38,111 bases of DNA, from positions 1 to 38,111 of the forward strand of contig CAIUGU010000208.1 in assembly GCA_903898785.1 (NCBI GenBank), given 5' to 3'. Source of the DNA: an uncultured Pseudomonadota bacterium. Its GTDB lineage: Bacteria; Pseudomonadota; Gammaproteobacteria; Steroidobacterales; Steroidobacteraceae. The notes beneath the pieces are model-generated. The model worked only from the letters and a program-made list of their open reading frames with translations. It was not told the origin of the DNA and made no database searches. This document shows, one piece after another, positions 1 to 8,774 of the stretch. How positions within the stretch are numbered: the stretch's first letter is position 1; each line of letters begins with the position of its first letter. The position numbers and the translations under genes are program-made.

Positions 1-125
1 CGCCGCACGCGCGACCGCGACTCCGCCGCGTTGGCAAGGCCGTGCATCCGCAGGACGACGAAATCAGGCGCAACCCCCGGGCCCGCAGCGCCATCCTGCG
101 CATCGCGGAAAGGCTGGCAGCATGA
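1..125 (+). CDS. rsmH: RsmH (MraW) 16S rRNA methyltransferase, C-terminal end only
   Basis: This is the last 40 codons of a gene that begins before the window; codons are read from base 3. The visible tail contains [11 protein letters not shown] and then [15 protein letters not shown], which matches the conserved C-terminus of RsmH, the SAM-dependent enzyme that N4-methylates C1402 of 16S rRNA. Its position directly before ftsL is the standard start of the dcw cluster. The stop TGA (123-125) overlaps the ftsL ATG (122-124), so the two genes are probably translationally coupled. The catalytic and SAM-binding parts lie outside the window. Confidence 0.93.
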   Translation, partial: PHARPRLRRVGKAVHPQDDEIRRNPRARSAILRIAERLAA

Positions 126-394
126 ACGCACTCGCACGCATCGCGGTACCGATCCTGTGGGCACTCGTCTTCGTCTCGTGCATCGGGGTCGTCTGGTCGA
201 AGCACCAGGCTCGCAGCCTGTTCGTTGAGTTGCAGAACCTGGAGGCCAGCCGCGACCAGCTCGACATCGAGTGGGGGCAGCTGAAGCTCGAGCAGAGCGC
301 ATGGTCCACCCACGGCCGCGTCGAGCAGATGGCGCGAACGGACCTGCAGATGGTGATCCCGCGTCCGACCGAAGTGCGCCTCGTCCAGCCATGA
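122..394 (+). CDS. ftsL: Cell division protein FtsL
   Basis: A 90-residue bitopic inner-membrane protein: a short cytoplasmic N-terminus, one hydrophobic segment at about residues 6-24, then a periplasmic helix at about 28-70 with heptad-like leucines, typical of the FtsL coiled coil. In the divisome FtsL binds FtsB and FtsQ and helps activate the FtsWI septal synthase. Sequence conservation in this family is low, so the call rests on size, topology and position between rsmH and ftsI. The ATG overlaps the rsmH stop. Its own TGA (392-394) overlaps an ATG at 391 that opens a 14-codon frame reaching the ftsI start. Confidence 0.9.
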   Translation: MNALARIAVPILWALVFVSCIGVVWSKHQARSLFVELQNLEASRDQLDIEWGQLKLEQSAWSTHGRVEQMARTDLQMVIPRPTEVRLVQP

Positions 395-435
395 CGATCA
401 CGTTCTCCACTGCAAGCAGGATGCGCGCAAAGTGA
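391..435 (+). CDS. Possible 14-codon bridging ORF between ftsL and ftsI
   Basis: An ATG at 391 overlaps the ftsL stop as ATGA. The frame runs 14 sense codons ([14 protein letters not shown]) to a TGA at 433-435, which overlaps the GTG start of ftsI as GTGA. The gap between ftsL and ftsI is thus covered by a short frame joined to both neighbours by the same stop/start overlap used elsewhere in the cluster. A purine-rich AGCAGGA lies inside it, upstream of ftsI. I know of no protein family that matches. It may act only to carry ribosomes from ftsL to ftsI, or it may be chance. Confidence 0.3.
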   Translation: MTITFSTASRMRAK

Positions 436-2174
436 TCGGCACCCCCGTCCGACACGGAGAATCGCGGTCCTTCACGTTCGACCAGTTCCGGGTGCGCCTG
501 CGGGTCGTGCTCGGGTTGATCCTGCTGGGCGCCTGCGGCCTGGTCGCACGCGCCGTGGACCTGCAGGTGCTTGATGACGGATTCCTCGAGGGGCAGGGCG
601 AAGCCCGCTCGACGCGCGTCGCCAAACTCTCGGCCAATCGTGGCAGCCTGCTCGATCGCAATGGCGAGCCGCTCGCCGTCAGCACTCCCGTGGACACCGT
701 CTGGGTCAACCCGAAGGAAGTGGCGAAAGCGCATGCCTCTGACCAGATCCCGCGCCTTGCCGAGGCGCTGAATCGCGATCCCCAGTGGGTGGCGCGGCGG
801 ATCACGGGCAATCTCGATCGCGAATTCGTCTATCTCGTGCGGCACATGCGGCCGCAGGATGCCGCGCAGGTCAAGGCACTTGGCATTCCCGGCATCTACC
901 TGCTGCGCGAATATCGCCGCTACTACCCCGCAGGCGAGGTCACCGGGCATGTACTCGGCTTCACCAGCGTCGACGATGTGGGCCAGGAAGGGCTGGAACT
1001 CGCGTATGACCAGTGGCTGGGCGGCGAAGCCGGCGCCAAGCGCGTCATCCAGGATCGCTACGGCCGCACCGTCGAGGACATCGAAAGCATTCGCTCGCCG
1101 CGCCCCGGCCAGGACCTCGTCACCAGCATCGACCTGCGCATCCAGTATCTCGCGTACCGCGAGCTCAAGGCCGCCATCCAGCAGCACAATGCCAAGGCGG
1201 GGTCGGTCGTCGTGCTCGACGTGACCACCGGCGAAGTGCTGGCGATGGTGAACCAGCCGGCCTACAACCCCAACGATCGCGACCAGTACACGGCGCCGCG
1301 CTACCGCAATCGCGCCGCGACCGACATCTTCGAGCCGGGCTCCAGCATCAAGCCCTTCGTGGTTGCTGCCGCCTTCGCGGCCGGCAAGTACCACGCCGAC
1401 AGCGTGATTGACACGACGCCGATCCGTGTCGGCATCAAGACCATCACGGACGAGCACCCGCTCGGCATCGTGCCGCTCACCACCGTGGTCGCGAAGTCGA
1501 GCAACGTGGGCATGACGAAGATCGCGCTGTCGCTCAAGCCCGAGAGCATGTGGGGCATGCTGGACGCATTCGGTTTCGGCAAGGTGAGCGGCAGCGGCTT
1601 TCCGGGCGAGTCGGCCGGCCTGCTCAATCATTTCTCGCACTGGCGTCCCATCGGCCAGGCGACGATGTCGTACGGCTACGGCCTGTCCGTGACGCCGCTG
1701 CAGCTTGCGCACGCCTATGCCGTCCTCGGCGCCGAGGGGATCAGCCGTCCCGTCACGATGCGCCGCGTTGACGGTCCGGTGACGGGAGAGCGCGTCATCG
1801 AGGAGCGCGTCGCCCGCGACCTGCTCAAGGTGATGGAGGGCGTGGTGTCGCTGGACGGCACCGGCAATCGTGCCGCGCTCGTCGGCTATCGCGTGGCAGG
1901 CAAGACTGGCACGGCGAAGAAGGCCACGCCGGGGGGCTATTCCGAGGATGCGTACTTCGGCGTGTTCGGCGGCGTCGTGCCGGCCAGCAACCCGCGTCTC
2001 GCGGCGATCGTCGTCATCGACGAGCCGCGCGGCAAGCAGTACTACGGCGGCGATGTGGCCGCCCCGGTTTTCTCCAACGTCATGGCCGGTGCGCTCCGGT
2101 TGCTCGGCGTACCTCCCGATGGTCTCGACACCGTACCGGCAACCACGCTGGTGCGGGCGCTGCCTGCTGAATGA
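432..2174 (+). CDS. ftsI: Peptidoglycan transpeptidase FtsI (PBP3)
   Basis: A 580-residue class B penicillin-binding protein, the septal DD-transpeptidase that cross-links peptidoglycan with FtsW. One N-terminal membrane anchor (about residues 23-42) precedes a PBP dimerisation domain (from about 60) and the transpeptidase domain. All three catalytic motifs are present: SSIK at 304-307 with Ser304 as nucleophile, SSN at 356-358 and KTGT at 491-494. Length is close to E. coli FtsI (588). The start is GTG at 432; no better in-frame ATG lies upstream, and the GTGA overlaps the stop of the bridging frame. The stop at 2172-2174 is followed after 16 bases by murE. Confidence 0.97.
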   Translation: MIGTPVRHGESRSFTFDQFRVRLRVVLGLILLGACGLVARAVDLQVLDDGFLEGQGEARSTRVAKLSANRGSLLDRNGEPLAVSTPVDTVWVNPKEVAKAHASDQIPRLAEALNRDPQWVARRITGNLDREFVYLVRHMRPQDAAQVKALGIPGIYLLREYRRYYPAGEVTGHVLGFTSVDDVGQEGLELAYDQWLGGEAGAKRVIQDRYGRTVEDIESIRSPRPGQDLVTSIDLRIQYLAYRELKAAIQQHNAKAGSVVVLDVTTGEVLAMVNQPAYNPNDRDQYTAPRYRNRAATDIFEPGSSIKPFVVAAAFAAGKYHADSVIDTTPIRVGIKTITDEHPLGIVPLTTVVAKSSNVGMTKIALSLKPESMWGMLDAFGFGKVSGSGFPGESAGLLNHFSHWRPIGQATMSYGYGLSVTPLQLAHAYAVLGAEGISRPVTMRRVDGPVTGERVIEERVARDLLKVMEGVVSLDGTGNRAALVGYRVAGKTGTAKKATPGGYSEDAYFGVFGGVVPASNPRLAAIVVIDEPRGKQYYGGDVAAPVFSNVMAGALRLLGVPPDGLDTVPATTLVRALPAE

Positions 2175-2190
2175 CCCCACAGCCGACCCG

Positions 2191-3753
2191 ATGCCACAGC
2201 ACGCCATGACAAGCAGCCACGACACGACAGCCGGCGCACCCTGCGCGGCTTCGCGTCGCGTCGCGAACCTGCGGCAGTTGCTGGCTGGCGTAGCCGAGGT
2301 CGCGGCGCCGGATGTCGGTATCACCGATCTCTGCATGGACAGCCGCGAGGTGACTCCGGGCTGCCTGTTCATCGCCGTGGGCGGGACCCGGGAACATGGT
2401 CTCAAGTACCTCGACAAAGTCGCCGCTGCAGGTGCGCGAGTGGTCCTGTGGGAGCCCGCTACGGGTGTCCCGGCGCCGCAAGTGCGTGGAGATCTGCTGA
2501 CGATCGCTGTCCCGAACCTGAAGCGGCTTATCGGCCGCATTGCGGACCGGTACTTCGACCAGCCGTCGGCCCGCGTGCAGGTTGCAGGAGTGACCGGCAC
2601 CAACGGCAAGACCACGACGGCTCACCTGGTTGCTGCGGCCATGGGCGCAACGGGTCAGCCGACCACCTATGCAGGCACGCTGGGTTATGGGCGGATCGGC
2701 GCGCTCAGTCCGTCGGCCCACACGACACCGGATTGCATCACGGTGCACCGCCGATTGGCTGAGCGCTGTGAAGCCGGCGACCGCCACGTGAGCATGGAAG
2801 TGTCCTCTCACGCGCTCGATCAGGGCCGTGTAGATGCCGTGCGCTTCCAGACTGCCGTGTTCACCAATCTCACCCGCGACCACCTCGACTACCACAAGAC
2901 GCTCGCGGCGTATGCGGATGCCAAGGCTCGCCTGTTCGAGACCGCGGGCCTTGATCATGCCGTCATCAATGCAGGGGACGAGTTCGGCAACGAACTGCTG
3001 CGCCGGCTCGCCGGCAAGACGGCGGTGACGGCATACCACGCCACCCCGCCGGGTGCGAGCGTACCGGCAGGACACCAGCTTTTTGCGCGCAGCCTCGAGC
3101 GTGACAGCACCGGGCTTGCCATCGCGTTCGACGGCAGCTGGGGTCCCGGCGTGCTGCAGTCGCGACTGATCGGCGACTTCAACGCGGAGAACCTGCTGGC
3201 GGCGCTGGCCGTGCTGCTCGGGTGGGAAGTGCCGCTGGAGCGAGCCGTGCGCGCGCTTGAGGCGAGTTCTGCTCCGCCCGGGCGCATGGAAGTACTGCCT
3301 TCCACCGGCCCGCTCGTCGTGATCGACTACGCGCATACACCGGATGCGCTCGCCAAGGCGATCAAGGCAACGAGGCAGCACACGACGGGCCGATTGATCT
3401 GCACTTTCGGCTGCGGCGGCGACCGGGATGCGGGCAAGCGGCCACTGATGGGCGCCATTGCCGAGGAACTCGCGGACGTCGTGGTGTTGACCGACGACAA
3501 TCCGCGCGGGGAAGACCCCGAACAGATCATCGCGGCCATCCGCTCCGGCATGCGGTTCTCGGACCGGGTGCGCGTCGAGCGGCAGCGCGCGAAGGCCATC
3601 GCAGCAGCGCTGGATCTCGCGGGACCGACGGATGCCGTACTGATCGCAGGCAAGGGCCATGAGACCGGCCAGGTCATCGGCGACGAGACGCTGCCTTTCA
3701 ATGACCGCGACGTGGCATTGCAGGCGATGCGGGTCAGGGGGTTCTCCTCGTGA
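2191..3753 (+). CDS. murE: UDP-MurNAc-tripeptide synthetase MurE (meso-diaminopimelate adding)
   Basis: Cytoplasmic ATP-dependent ligase that adds the third amino acid to UDP-MurNAc-L-Ala-D-Glu. The 520-residue protein has the Mur ligase N-terminal domain, the P-loop GTNGKTTT at 136-143, a DAKARLF segment that carries the lysine normally carbamylated in Mur ligases, and DNPR at 436-439. DNPR is the meso-diaminopimelate selectivity motif, as opposed to lysine. The open frame extends into ftsI, but homology begins near residue 20, so the start is ATG 2191 or ATG 2206; neither has a clear Shine-Dalgarno. The end overlaps the murF start. Confidence 0.96.
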   Translation: MPQHAMTSSHDTTAGAPCAASRRVANLRQLLAGVAEVAAPDVGITDLCMDSREVTPGCLFIAVGGTREHGLKYLDKVAAAGARVVLWEPATGVPAPQVRGDLLTIAVPNLKRLIGRIADRYFDQPSARVQVAGVTGTNGKTTTAHLVAAAMGATGQPTTYAGTLGYGRIGALSPSAHTTPDCITVHRRLAERCEAGDRHVSMEVSSHALDQGRVDAVRFQTAVFTNLTRDHLDYHKTLAAYADAKARLFETAGLDHAVINAGDEFGNELLRRLAGKTAVTAYHATPPGASVPAGHQLFARSLERDSTGLAIAFDGSWGPGVLQSRLIGDFNAENLLAALAVLLGWEVPLERAVRALEASSAPPGRMEVLPSTGPLVVIDYAHTPDALAKAIKATRQHTTGRLICTFGCGGDRDAGKRPLMGAIAEELADVVVLTDDNPRGEDPEQIIAAIRSGMRFSDRVRVERQRAKAIAAALDLAGPTDAVLIAGKGHETGQVIGDETLPFNDRDVALQAMRVRGFSS

Positions 3754-5129
3754 CGCGCACGCTGGCCTACCTCGCGCAAGTGACTGGCGGACAGCTTCGC
3801 GGCCAGGATGCGTCGTTCGACGGCATTTCCATCGACAGCCGGACCGTGCCTGCTGGTGCGTTGTTCATCGCACTGCGCGGACCCAACTTCGACGGACACG
3901 CGTTCGCGGCGGACGCGCTGAAGCGCGGGGCGGCTGCCTTGCTGGTCGATCATGCCCTCGAGGTCGACCTGCCGCAGGTGATCGCCGCGGACACGGTCGC
4001 CGCGCTGACGCGTTTTGCCAGCGAGTGGCGTCGCCGCTTCAGCCTGCCGCTGGTCGGCGTGACGGGCAGCAACGGCAAGACGACGACCAAGGAAATCCTC
4101 GGCACGATCCTGGCGAAGGAAGGTTCGTGCCTGGTGACACGCGGTAACCTCAACAACCACTTCGGCGTGCCGCTGATGCTGCTCGAACTCGAGTCGTCGC
4201 ATCGCAGTGCCGTCATCGAGATGGGAGCCAACCACCTAGGCGAGATTGCGCACCTCGCGACGCTTGCCCAACCCACCGTAGGACTCGTGACGAATGCCGG
4301 CGCAGCCCACCTTGAAGGCTTCGGCAGCCTCGAAGGCGTGGCGCGCGGCAAGGGCGAGATGTTTGCGGCGCTGGCCGGCCGCGGCACGGCGGTCATCAAT
4401 GCCGACGACGCGTTTGCCCCGCTCTGGAAGGGACTCGCGGGTGCGTCGCGCGTGCTGACGTTCGGGATCGATGCGGCCGCCGATGTCGTTGCGCGGGATG
4501 TGCGCCTCGAGGCGGGGCCGTCGGGGTTCCGTTCGAGCTTCGATCTCGTGATGCCAGCGGGCGTGCGCAGCGTGACGCTGCAGCTCGGCGGACTCCACAA
4601 CGTCCGCAACGCGCTCGGCGCGGCTGCCGCGGCATCCGCCGCAGGCGCCAGTTTCGACAACATCGTTGCAGGCCTGTCGCAGGTCCGTCCCGTCGCCGGT
4701 CGCCTTGACCTGCGGCCCGCCCGCCACGGCGCCTTCCTCGTGGACGACTCCTACAACGCCAATCCCACATCCCTGCGCGCCGGCCTCGAAACCTTCGGCA
4801 GCCTGCCCGGACGTCGCTGGCTGGTACTCGGCGAGATGCGTGAAGTCGGCGCGAGCAGCGACGAGCAGCACGCCGAGATCGGCCGCTTCGCCCGCGCCAG
4901 TGGCATCGAGCGCCTGTTCGCCGTCGGCGAGCGCGCCCGGGTTGCGGCCGACGCGTTCGGCAGCGGCGCGGAATGGTTTGCCGATCTCGAAACGCTGATC
5001 GCCGCCGTCGAGGCAGGCCTCGAGCCGGGCGTGACGCTCCTGATCAAGGGATCGCGCAGCAACCGGCTTGAGCGTGTGACCGCCGCGCTCGGCACGGAGC
5101 CTGCGCAGGCTGCGGGCAGGGGACACTAG
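3750..5129 (+). CDS. murF: UDP-MurNAc-tripeptide:D-Ala-D-Ala ligase MurF
   Basis: A 459-residue Mur ligase that attaches D-Ala-D-Ala to complete the UDP-MurNAc-pentapeptide in the cytoplasm. The N-terminal substrate domain includes SIDSRTV (about 27-33). The ATPase P-loop GSNGKTTT is at 106-113, and VDDSYNANP, a MurF hallmark, lies near 331-339. The start is GTG at 3750 inside the murE stop (GTGA overlap), so coupling to murE explains the weak start. It ends six bases before the mraY ATG. Confidence 0.96.
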   Translation: MTRTLAYLAQVTGGQLRGQDASFDGISIDSRTVPAGALFIALRGPNFDGHAFAADALKRGAAALLVDHALEVDLPQVIAADTVAALTRFASEWRRRFSLPLVGVTGSNGKTTTKEILGTILAKEGSCLVTRGNLNNHFGVPLMLLELESSHRSAVIEMGANHLGEIAHLATLAQPTVGLVTNAGAAHLEGFGSLEGVARGKGEMFAALAGRGTAVINADDAFAPLWKGLAGASRVLTFGIDAAADVVARDVRLEAGPSGFRSSFDLVMPAGVRSVTLQLGGLHNVRNALGAAAAASAAGASFDNIVAGLSQVRPVAGRLDLRPARHGAFLVDDSYNANPTSLRAGLETFGSLPGRRWLVLGEMREVGASSDEQHAEIGRFARASGIERLFAVGERARVAADAFGSGAEWFADLETLIAAVEAGLEPGVTLLIKGSRSNRLERVTAALGTEPAQAAGRGH

Positions 5130-5135
5130 AAGAAC

Positions 5136-6218
5136 ATGCTGCTCTACATCACCCACGCGCTCGCGCAGATCTACACGGGCTTCAACGTCTTCAGCTACCT
5201 CACGCTGCGGGCCATCCTCGCCTCTCTGACGGCACTGCTGATTTCGCTGCTCGTCGGGCCATGGATGATCCGCACGCTCGCGGAACGCCAGGTCGGGCAG
5301 CGCGTGCGCGACGACGGACCCAAGTCGCACCTGCCGAAGGCCGGGACGCCCACGATGGGCGGAGCGCTGATCCTGGTCGCCATCGGCGTGAGCACGCTTC
5401 TGTGGTCGGATCTCGCGAACCGCTTCGTATGGATCACGCTCGGCGTGACGCTGGCCTTCGGCCTGATCGGCTTCTGGGACGACTACCTCAAGCTGGTGGT
5501 GGGCAATTCCCGTGGCCTGATCGCGCGCTACAAGTACTTCTGGCAGACCGTGGCCGGCCTCGGCTGCGCCATCACGCTGTATGTGACGGCCAAGACCCCG
5601 GCGGAGACGACCCTGCTCGTGCCGTTCTTCAAGAACGTCATGCTGCCGCTCGGCGCCGGCTACATCGTGCTGGCCTATTTCGTCATCGTCGGCGCCAGCA
5701 ATGCGGTGAACCTCACCGACGGACTCGATGGCCTCGCCATCATGCCTTCCGTGATGGTCGGCGGAGCGCTCGGCGTGTTCGCGTACGTCACGGGCAACGT
5801 GGTGTTCTCCGGTTACCTCGGCATTCCGTACGTGGCAGGCGCCGGTGAACTCCTGGTCTTCTGTGCAGCGCTGGTCGGTGCCGGCCTGGGGTTCCTGTGG
5901 TTCAACACCTATCCCGCTCAGGTCTTCATGGGCGACATCGGCGCCCTGGCGCTGGGCGCGGCACTCGGTGTCGTCGCGGTCATCGTGAAGCAGGAGATCG
6001 TGCTCTTCATCATGGGAGGCGTCTTCGTCATGGAGACGGTCTCGGTGATGCTGCAGGTGGCGTCGTTCAAGTTGACCGGCAAGCGGATCTTCCGCATGGC
6101 GCCCATCCATCACCATTTCGAGCTCAAGGGCTGGGCCGAGCCCAAGGTGATCGTGCGTTTCTGGATCATCACGGTGGTTCTCGTGCTCGTCGGCCTTGCA
6201 ACGCTGAAGGTACGTTGA
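5136..6218 (+). CDS. mraY: Phospho-MurNAc-pentapeptide translocase MraY
   Basis: A 360-residue polytopic inner-membrane enzyme with about ten hydrophobic segments. It transfers phospho-MurNAc-pentapeptide to undecaprenyl phosphate to make lipid I. Signature residues are present: DD at 115-116 in [18 protein letters not shown] (Asn192, Asp195, Asp198), [10 protein letters not shown] near 265-274 and the triple-His loop IHHHFE near 323-328. Its length equals that of E. coli MraY. The start has an AGAAGA-like purine stretch upstream. It follows murF by six bases and precedes murD by four, so it is within one transcription unit. Confidence 0.97.
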   Translation: MLLYITHALAQIYTGFNVFSYLTLRAILASLTALLISLLVGPWMIRTLAERQVGQRVRDDGPKSHLPKAGTPTMGGALILVAIGVSTLLWSDLANRFVWITLGVTLAFGLIGFWDDYLKLVVGNSRGLIARYKYFWQTVAGLGCAITLYVTAKTPAETTLLVPFFKNVMLPLGAGYIVLAYFVIVGASNAVNLTDGLDGLAIMPSVMVGGALGVFAYVTGNVVFSGYLGIPYVAGAGELLVFCAALVGAGLGFLWFNTYPAQVFMGDIGALALGAALGVVAVIVKQEIVLFIMGGVFVMETVSVMLQVASFKLTGKRIFRMAPIHHHFELKGWAEPKVIVRFWIITVVLVLVGLATLKVR

Positions 6219-6222
6219 CGGA

Positions 6223-7593
6223 ATGACCATGGTTGCCCGCAAACCCGATCGCACCGCCTCTCCTGCTCCCGTGCTGCACGGGACAACGGTGATTGCCGGT
6301 CTCGGCCGCACGGGACTGTCGTGCGCCCGCTTCATGAAGGCGCGCGGACTCGACTTCACCGTGACTGACAGCCGGCCGTTGCCGCCGGGTCTCGATGTCG
6401 TGCAATCGCTCGTGCCGGCGGATGCCATCCGTGTCGGCGGTTTCGATGCGCGACTGCTGGACGGCGCGGCCCAGGTCGTCGTATCGCCCGGCCTCTCGTT
6501 GCGCGAACCGCTGTTCGTCGAGGCTGCACGGCGCGGCATCCCGGTCCTCGGCGACATCGAGCTGTTTGCACGGGTTGCACAGGCGCCGGTCGTCGCCGTC
6601 ACCGGCACGAACGGCAAGAGCACCGTGACCACGCTGGTGGCATTGATGGCGCAGTCGTGCGGGAAGGCGGCGCTTGCAGGCGGCAACCTCGGCCCGCCGG
6701 CGCTGGAGTTGCTCGACCAGCCGGTTCCGGATTTCTACGTCCTCGAGCTGTCGAGCTACCAGCTTGAGACGACGACGAGCCTGGTGACCACAAGTGCAGC
6801 CGTTCTCAATGTCACGCCCGACCACATGGACCGCTACGAATCCGTCGCGGAGTACGCGTCGGCGAAGGCGCACGTGTTCGACGGTGCCGCGACGGCAGTG
6901 ATCAACCTGGACGATGAGATCGTGCGCTCGATGCCGCGTGCGGGGCAGCGGGTCCTCGGCTTCAGCCTGGAGCGCGCCGCCGATTTCTCCGTGCGGGACA
7001 AGGACCACGATCCCGTGCTGCTGCGCCGGGGCCGGCCGCTCGTCGCCATGTCGGAGCTCAAGATCGCGGGGCTTCACAATGCCGCGAACGCGCTCGCTGC
7101 CCTCGCCATGCTGGAAGCGATGGAGCTGCCGCCCGAGCAAGGCGTTGACGCGCTGAAGCGCTTTGCCGGACTGCCGCACCGTTCGCAGTGGGTCTCCGAC
7201 GCGGCGGGCGTGCGCTATGTCGATGACTCGAAGGGAACCAACGTCGGTGCCACGCTGGCGGCCGTGGCAGGCATGCCGGGATCGCTCGTGGTGATCGCAG
7301 GAGGCCAAGGCAAGGGTCAGGACTTCTCGCCGCTCGCGGCTGCATTCCGCGGCAAGGTCAGGCACGCAGTGCTGCTGGGCCAGGATGCGACGCAGATCGC
7401 CGCCGTTCTGGAGGGCATCTGCACGATGGAGTTCGCCAAGGACATGGACGATGCCGTCGTGAAGTCGGCGAATGCCGCGCGCCGCGGCGAAACGGTCCTG
7501 TTGTCGCCGGCCTGTGCGAGCCTCGACATGTTCCGTGATTACGGCCATCGGGGCGACGCATTCGCGGCTGCGGTCAGGAGGCTTGGATCATGA
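6223..7593 (+). CDS. murD: UDP-MurNAc-L-alanine:D-glutamate ligase MurD
   Basis: A 456-residue cytoplasmic Mur ligase that adds D-glutamate. An N-terminal Rossmann-like nucleotide-sugar domain begins TTVIAGLGRTGLS at about 21-33. The P-loop GTNGKSTVT is at 128-136, and the C-terminal domain contains DDSKGTN, typical of MurD. The start is ATG 6223, with a possible second ATG at 6229. About 15 residues before the fold are extra compared with E. coli MurD. Its TGA overlaps the ftsW ATG (ATGA at 7590-7593). Confidence 0.96.
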   Translation: MTMVARKPDRTASPAPVLHGTTVIAGLGRTGLSCARFMKARGLDFTVTDSRPLPPGLDVVQSLVPADAIRVGGFDARLLDGAAQVVVSPGLSLREPLFVEAARRGIPVLGDIELFARVAQAPVVAVTGTNGKSTVTTLVALMAQSCGKAALAGGNLGPPALELLDQPVPDFYVLELSSYQLETTTSLVTTSAAVLNVTPDHMDRYESVAEYASAKAHVFDGAATAVINLDDEIVRSMPRAGQRVLGFSLERAADFSVRDKDHDPVLLRRGRPLVAMSELKIAGLHNAANALAALAMLEAMELPPEQGVDALKRFAGLPHRSQWVSDAAGVRYVDDSKGTNVGATLAAVAGMPGSLVVIAGGQGKGQDFSPLAAAFRGKVRHAVLLGQDATQIAAVLEGICTMEFAKDMDDAVVKSANAARRGETVLLSPACASLDMFRDYGHRGDAFAAAVRRLGS

Positions 7594-8774
7594 CGGCGGC
7601 AACGCTGGCCTACGCGCGCTCGACGGGTCGTCCGCGGCGCTTCATGTTCGATCCGGTGCTGGTGCTCGTCGTCGCGGCCCTGCTGCTCGTGGGGCTGGTG
7701 ATGGTCGCTTCCGCGTCCATCGCGACGGCCGAGCGCGAGTTCGGCAATCCCTTCTACTTCCTCGAGCGCCAGTTGTTCGCCGTCTGCATCGGACTCGTCG
7801 CAGCCGGCATCGCGATGCTGATCCCGTCATCGGTATGGGAGAGGCTTGCCTTTCCGCTGCTGCTGCTCGCGTTCGTGCTGCTCGTGGCCGTGCTCATCCC
7901 AGGCGTGGGCTCGGAAATCAACGGCAGCCGCCGCTGGATTCCGCTCGGGCTGCTGAACCTGCAGATCTCCGAAGTGACCCGCGTGCTGCTGCTGACGTAC
8001 CTCGCCAGCTACATCGTGCGTTACCAGTCCGAACTGAAGGACAACCTGCAGGCCTTTCTGCGTCCGCTCGGCGTCCTGATGGCGGCAGCCCTGTTCCTGC
8101 TGCTCGAGCCCGATTTCGGCGCGACGACCGTGCTGATGGCAACCGGGCTCGGCATGCTCTTCCTCGCGGGCGTCAAGCTGCGGCATTTCTTCGCACTCGT
8201 GGCGCTGGCCGTGTGCGGCATGGGCGTGCTCGCGGTGACGTCCGCGTATCGCCTGAAGCGACTCACGTCCTTCCTCGATCCGTGGGCGGATCCGTTCAAC
8301 TCGGGCTTCCAGCTCACGCAGTCGCTGATCGCCATCGGCCGTGGCGAATACTTCGGCGTCGGCCTCGGCGGCAGCATCCAGAAGCTGTTCTACCTGCCCG
8401 AAGCACACAACGATTTCGTCTTCGCGGTACTCGCGGAGGAGTTCGGCCTCGTCGGCGTCGTCGTCACGCTGTCGCTGTTCATCGTGCTCGTCGCCCGCAC
8501 GTTCCATATCTCGAGGCTGGCGGCGCAAGCCGGTCTCACCTTCCAGGCGTACTGCGCGGCATCGTTCGGTATCTGGGCCGGCGTGCAGGCCTGCATCAAC
8601 ATCGGCGTGAACATGGGACTCCTGCCGACCAAGGGACTCACGTTGCCGCTGCTTTCCTACGGCGGGTCCAGCCTGATGGTCACGCTCGGCTGGCTCGGGA
8701 TGATCATGCGCATCGCCCATGAAGCCAGCATCGCTGGGCGTTCGGCCGTACCGCGCAAGGAGCGGGCCGCATGA
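7590..8774 (+). CDS. ftsW: Septal peptidoglycan glycosyltransferase FtsW (SEDS family)
   Basis: A 394-residue polytopic SEDS protein with about ten membrane segments, the glycosyltransferase partner of FtsI. Visible family features are the SNPFYFLERQ-like first loop, NGSRRWIPLG near 111-120, and the catalytic-loop LPEAHNDFVFAVLAEEFG near 269-286, whose Asp lies in the region of the essential SEDS aspartate. The usual PSExxK stretch reads ISEVTR here (in LNLQISEVTRV), a departure in two positions from the common consensus. The ATG overlaps the murD stop, and the TGA overlaps the murG ATG. Confidence 0.96.
   Translation: MTAATLAYARSTGRPRRFMFDPVLVLVVAALLLVGLVMVASASIATAEREFGNPFYFLERQLFAVCIGLVAAGIAMLIPSSVWERLAFPLLLLAFVLLVAVLIPGVGSEINGSRRWIPLGLLNLQISEVTRVLLLTYLASYIVRYQSELKDNLQAFLRPLGVLMAAALFLLLEPDFGATTVLMATGLGMLFLAGVKLRHFFALVALAVCGMGVLAVTSAYRLKRLTSFLDPWADPFNSGFQLTQSLIAIGRGEYFGVGLGGSIQKLFYLPEAHNDFVFAVLAEEFGLVGVVVTLSLFIVLVARTFHISRLAAQAGLTFQAYCAASFGIWAGVQACINIGVNMGLLPTKGLTLPLLSYGGSSLMVTLGWLGMIMRIAHEASIAGRSAVPRKERAA

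Noticed and set aside
4236-6686. Open frame of 816 codons on the reverse strand over murF, mraY and murD
   Set aside because: It lies wholly antisense to three well-supported genes, is rich in Arg, His, Asp and Glu as expected from a GC-rich shadow frame, and shows no domain I recognise.
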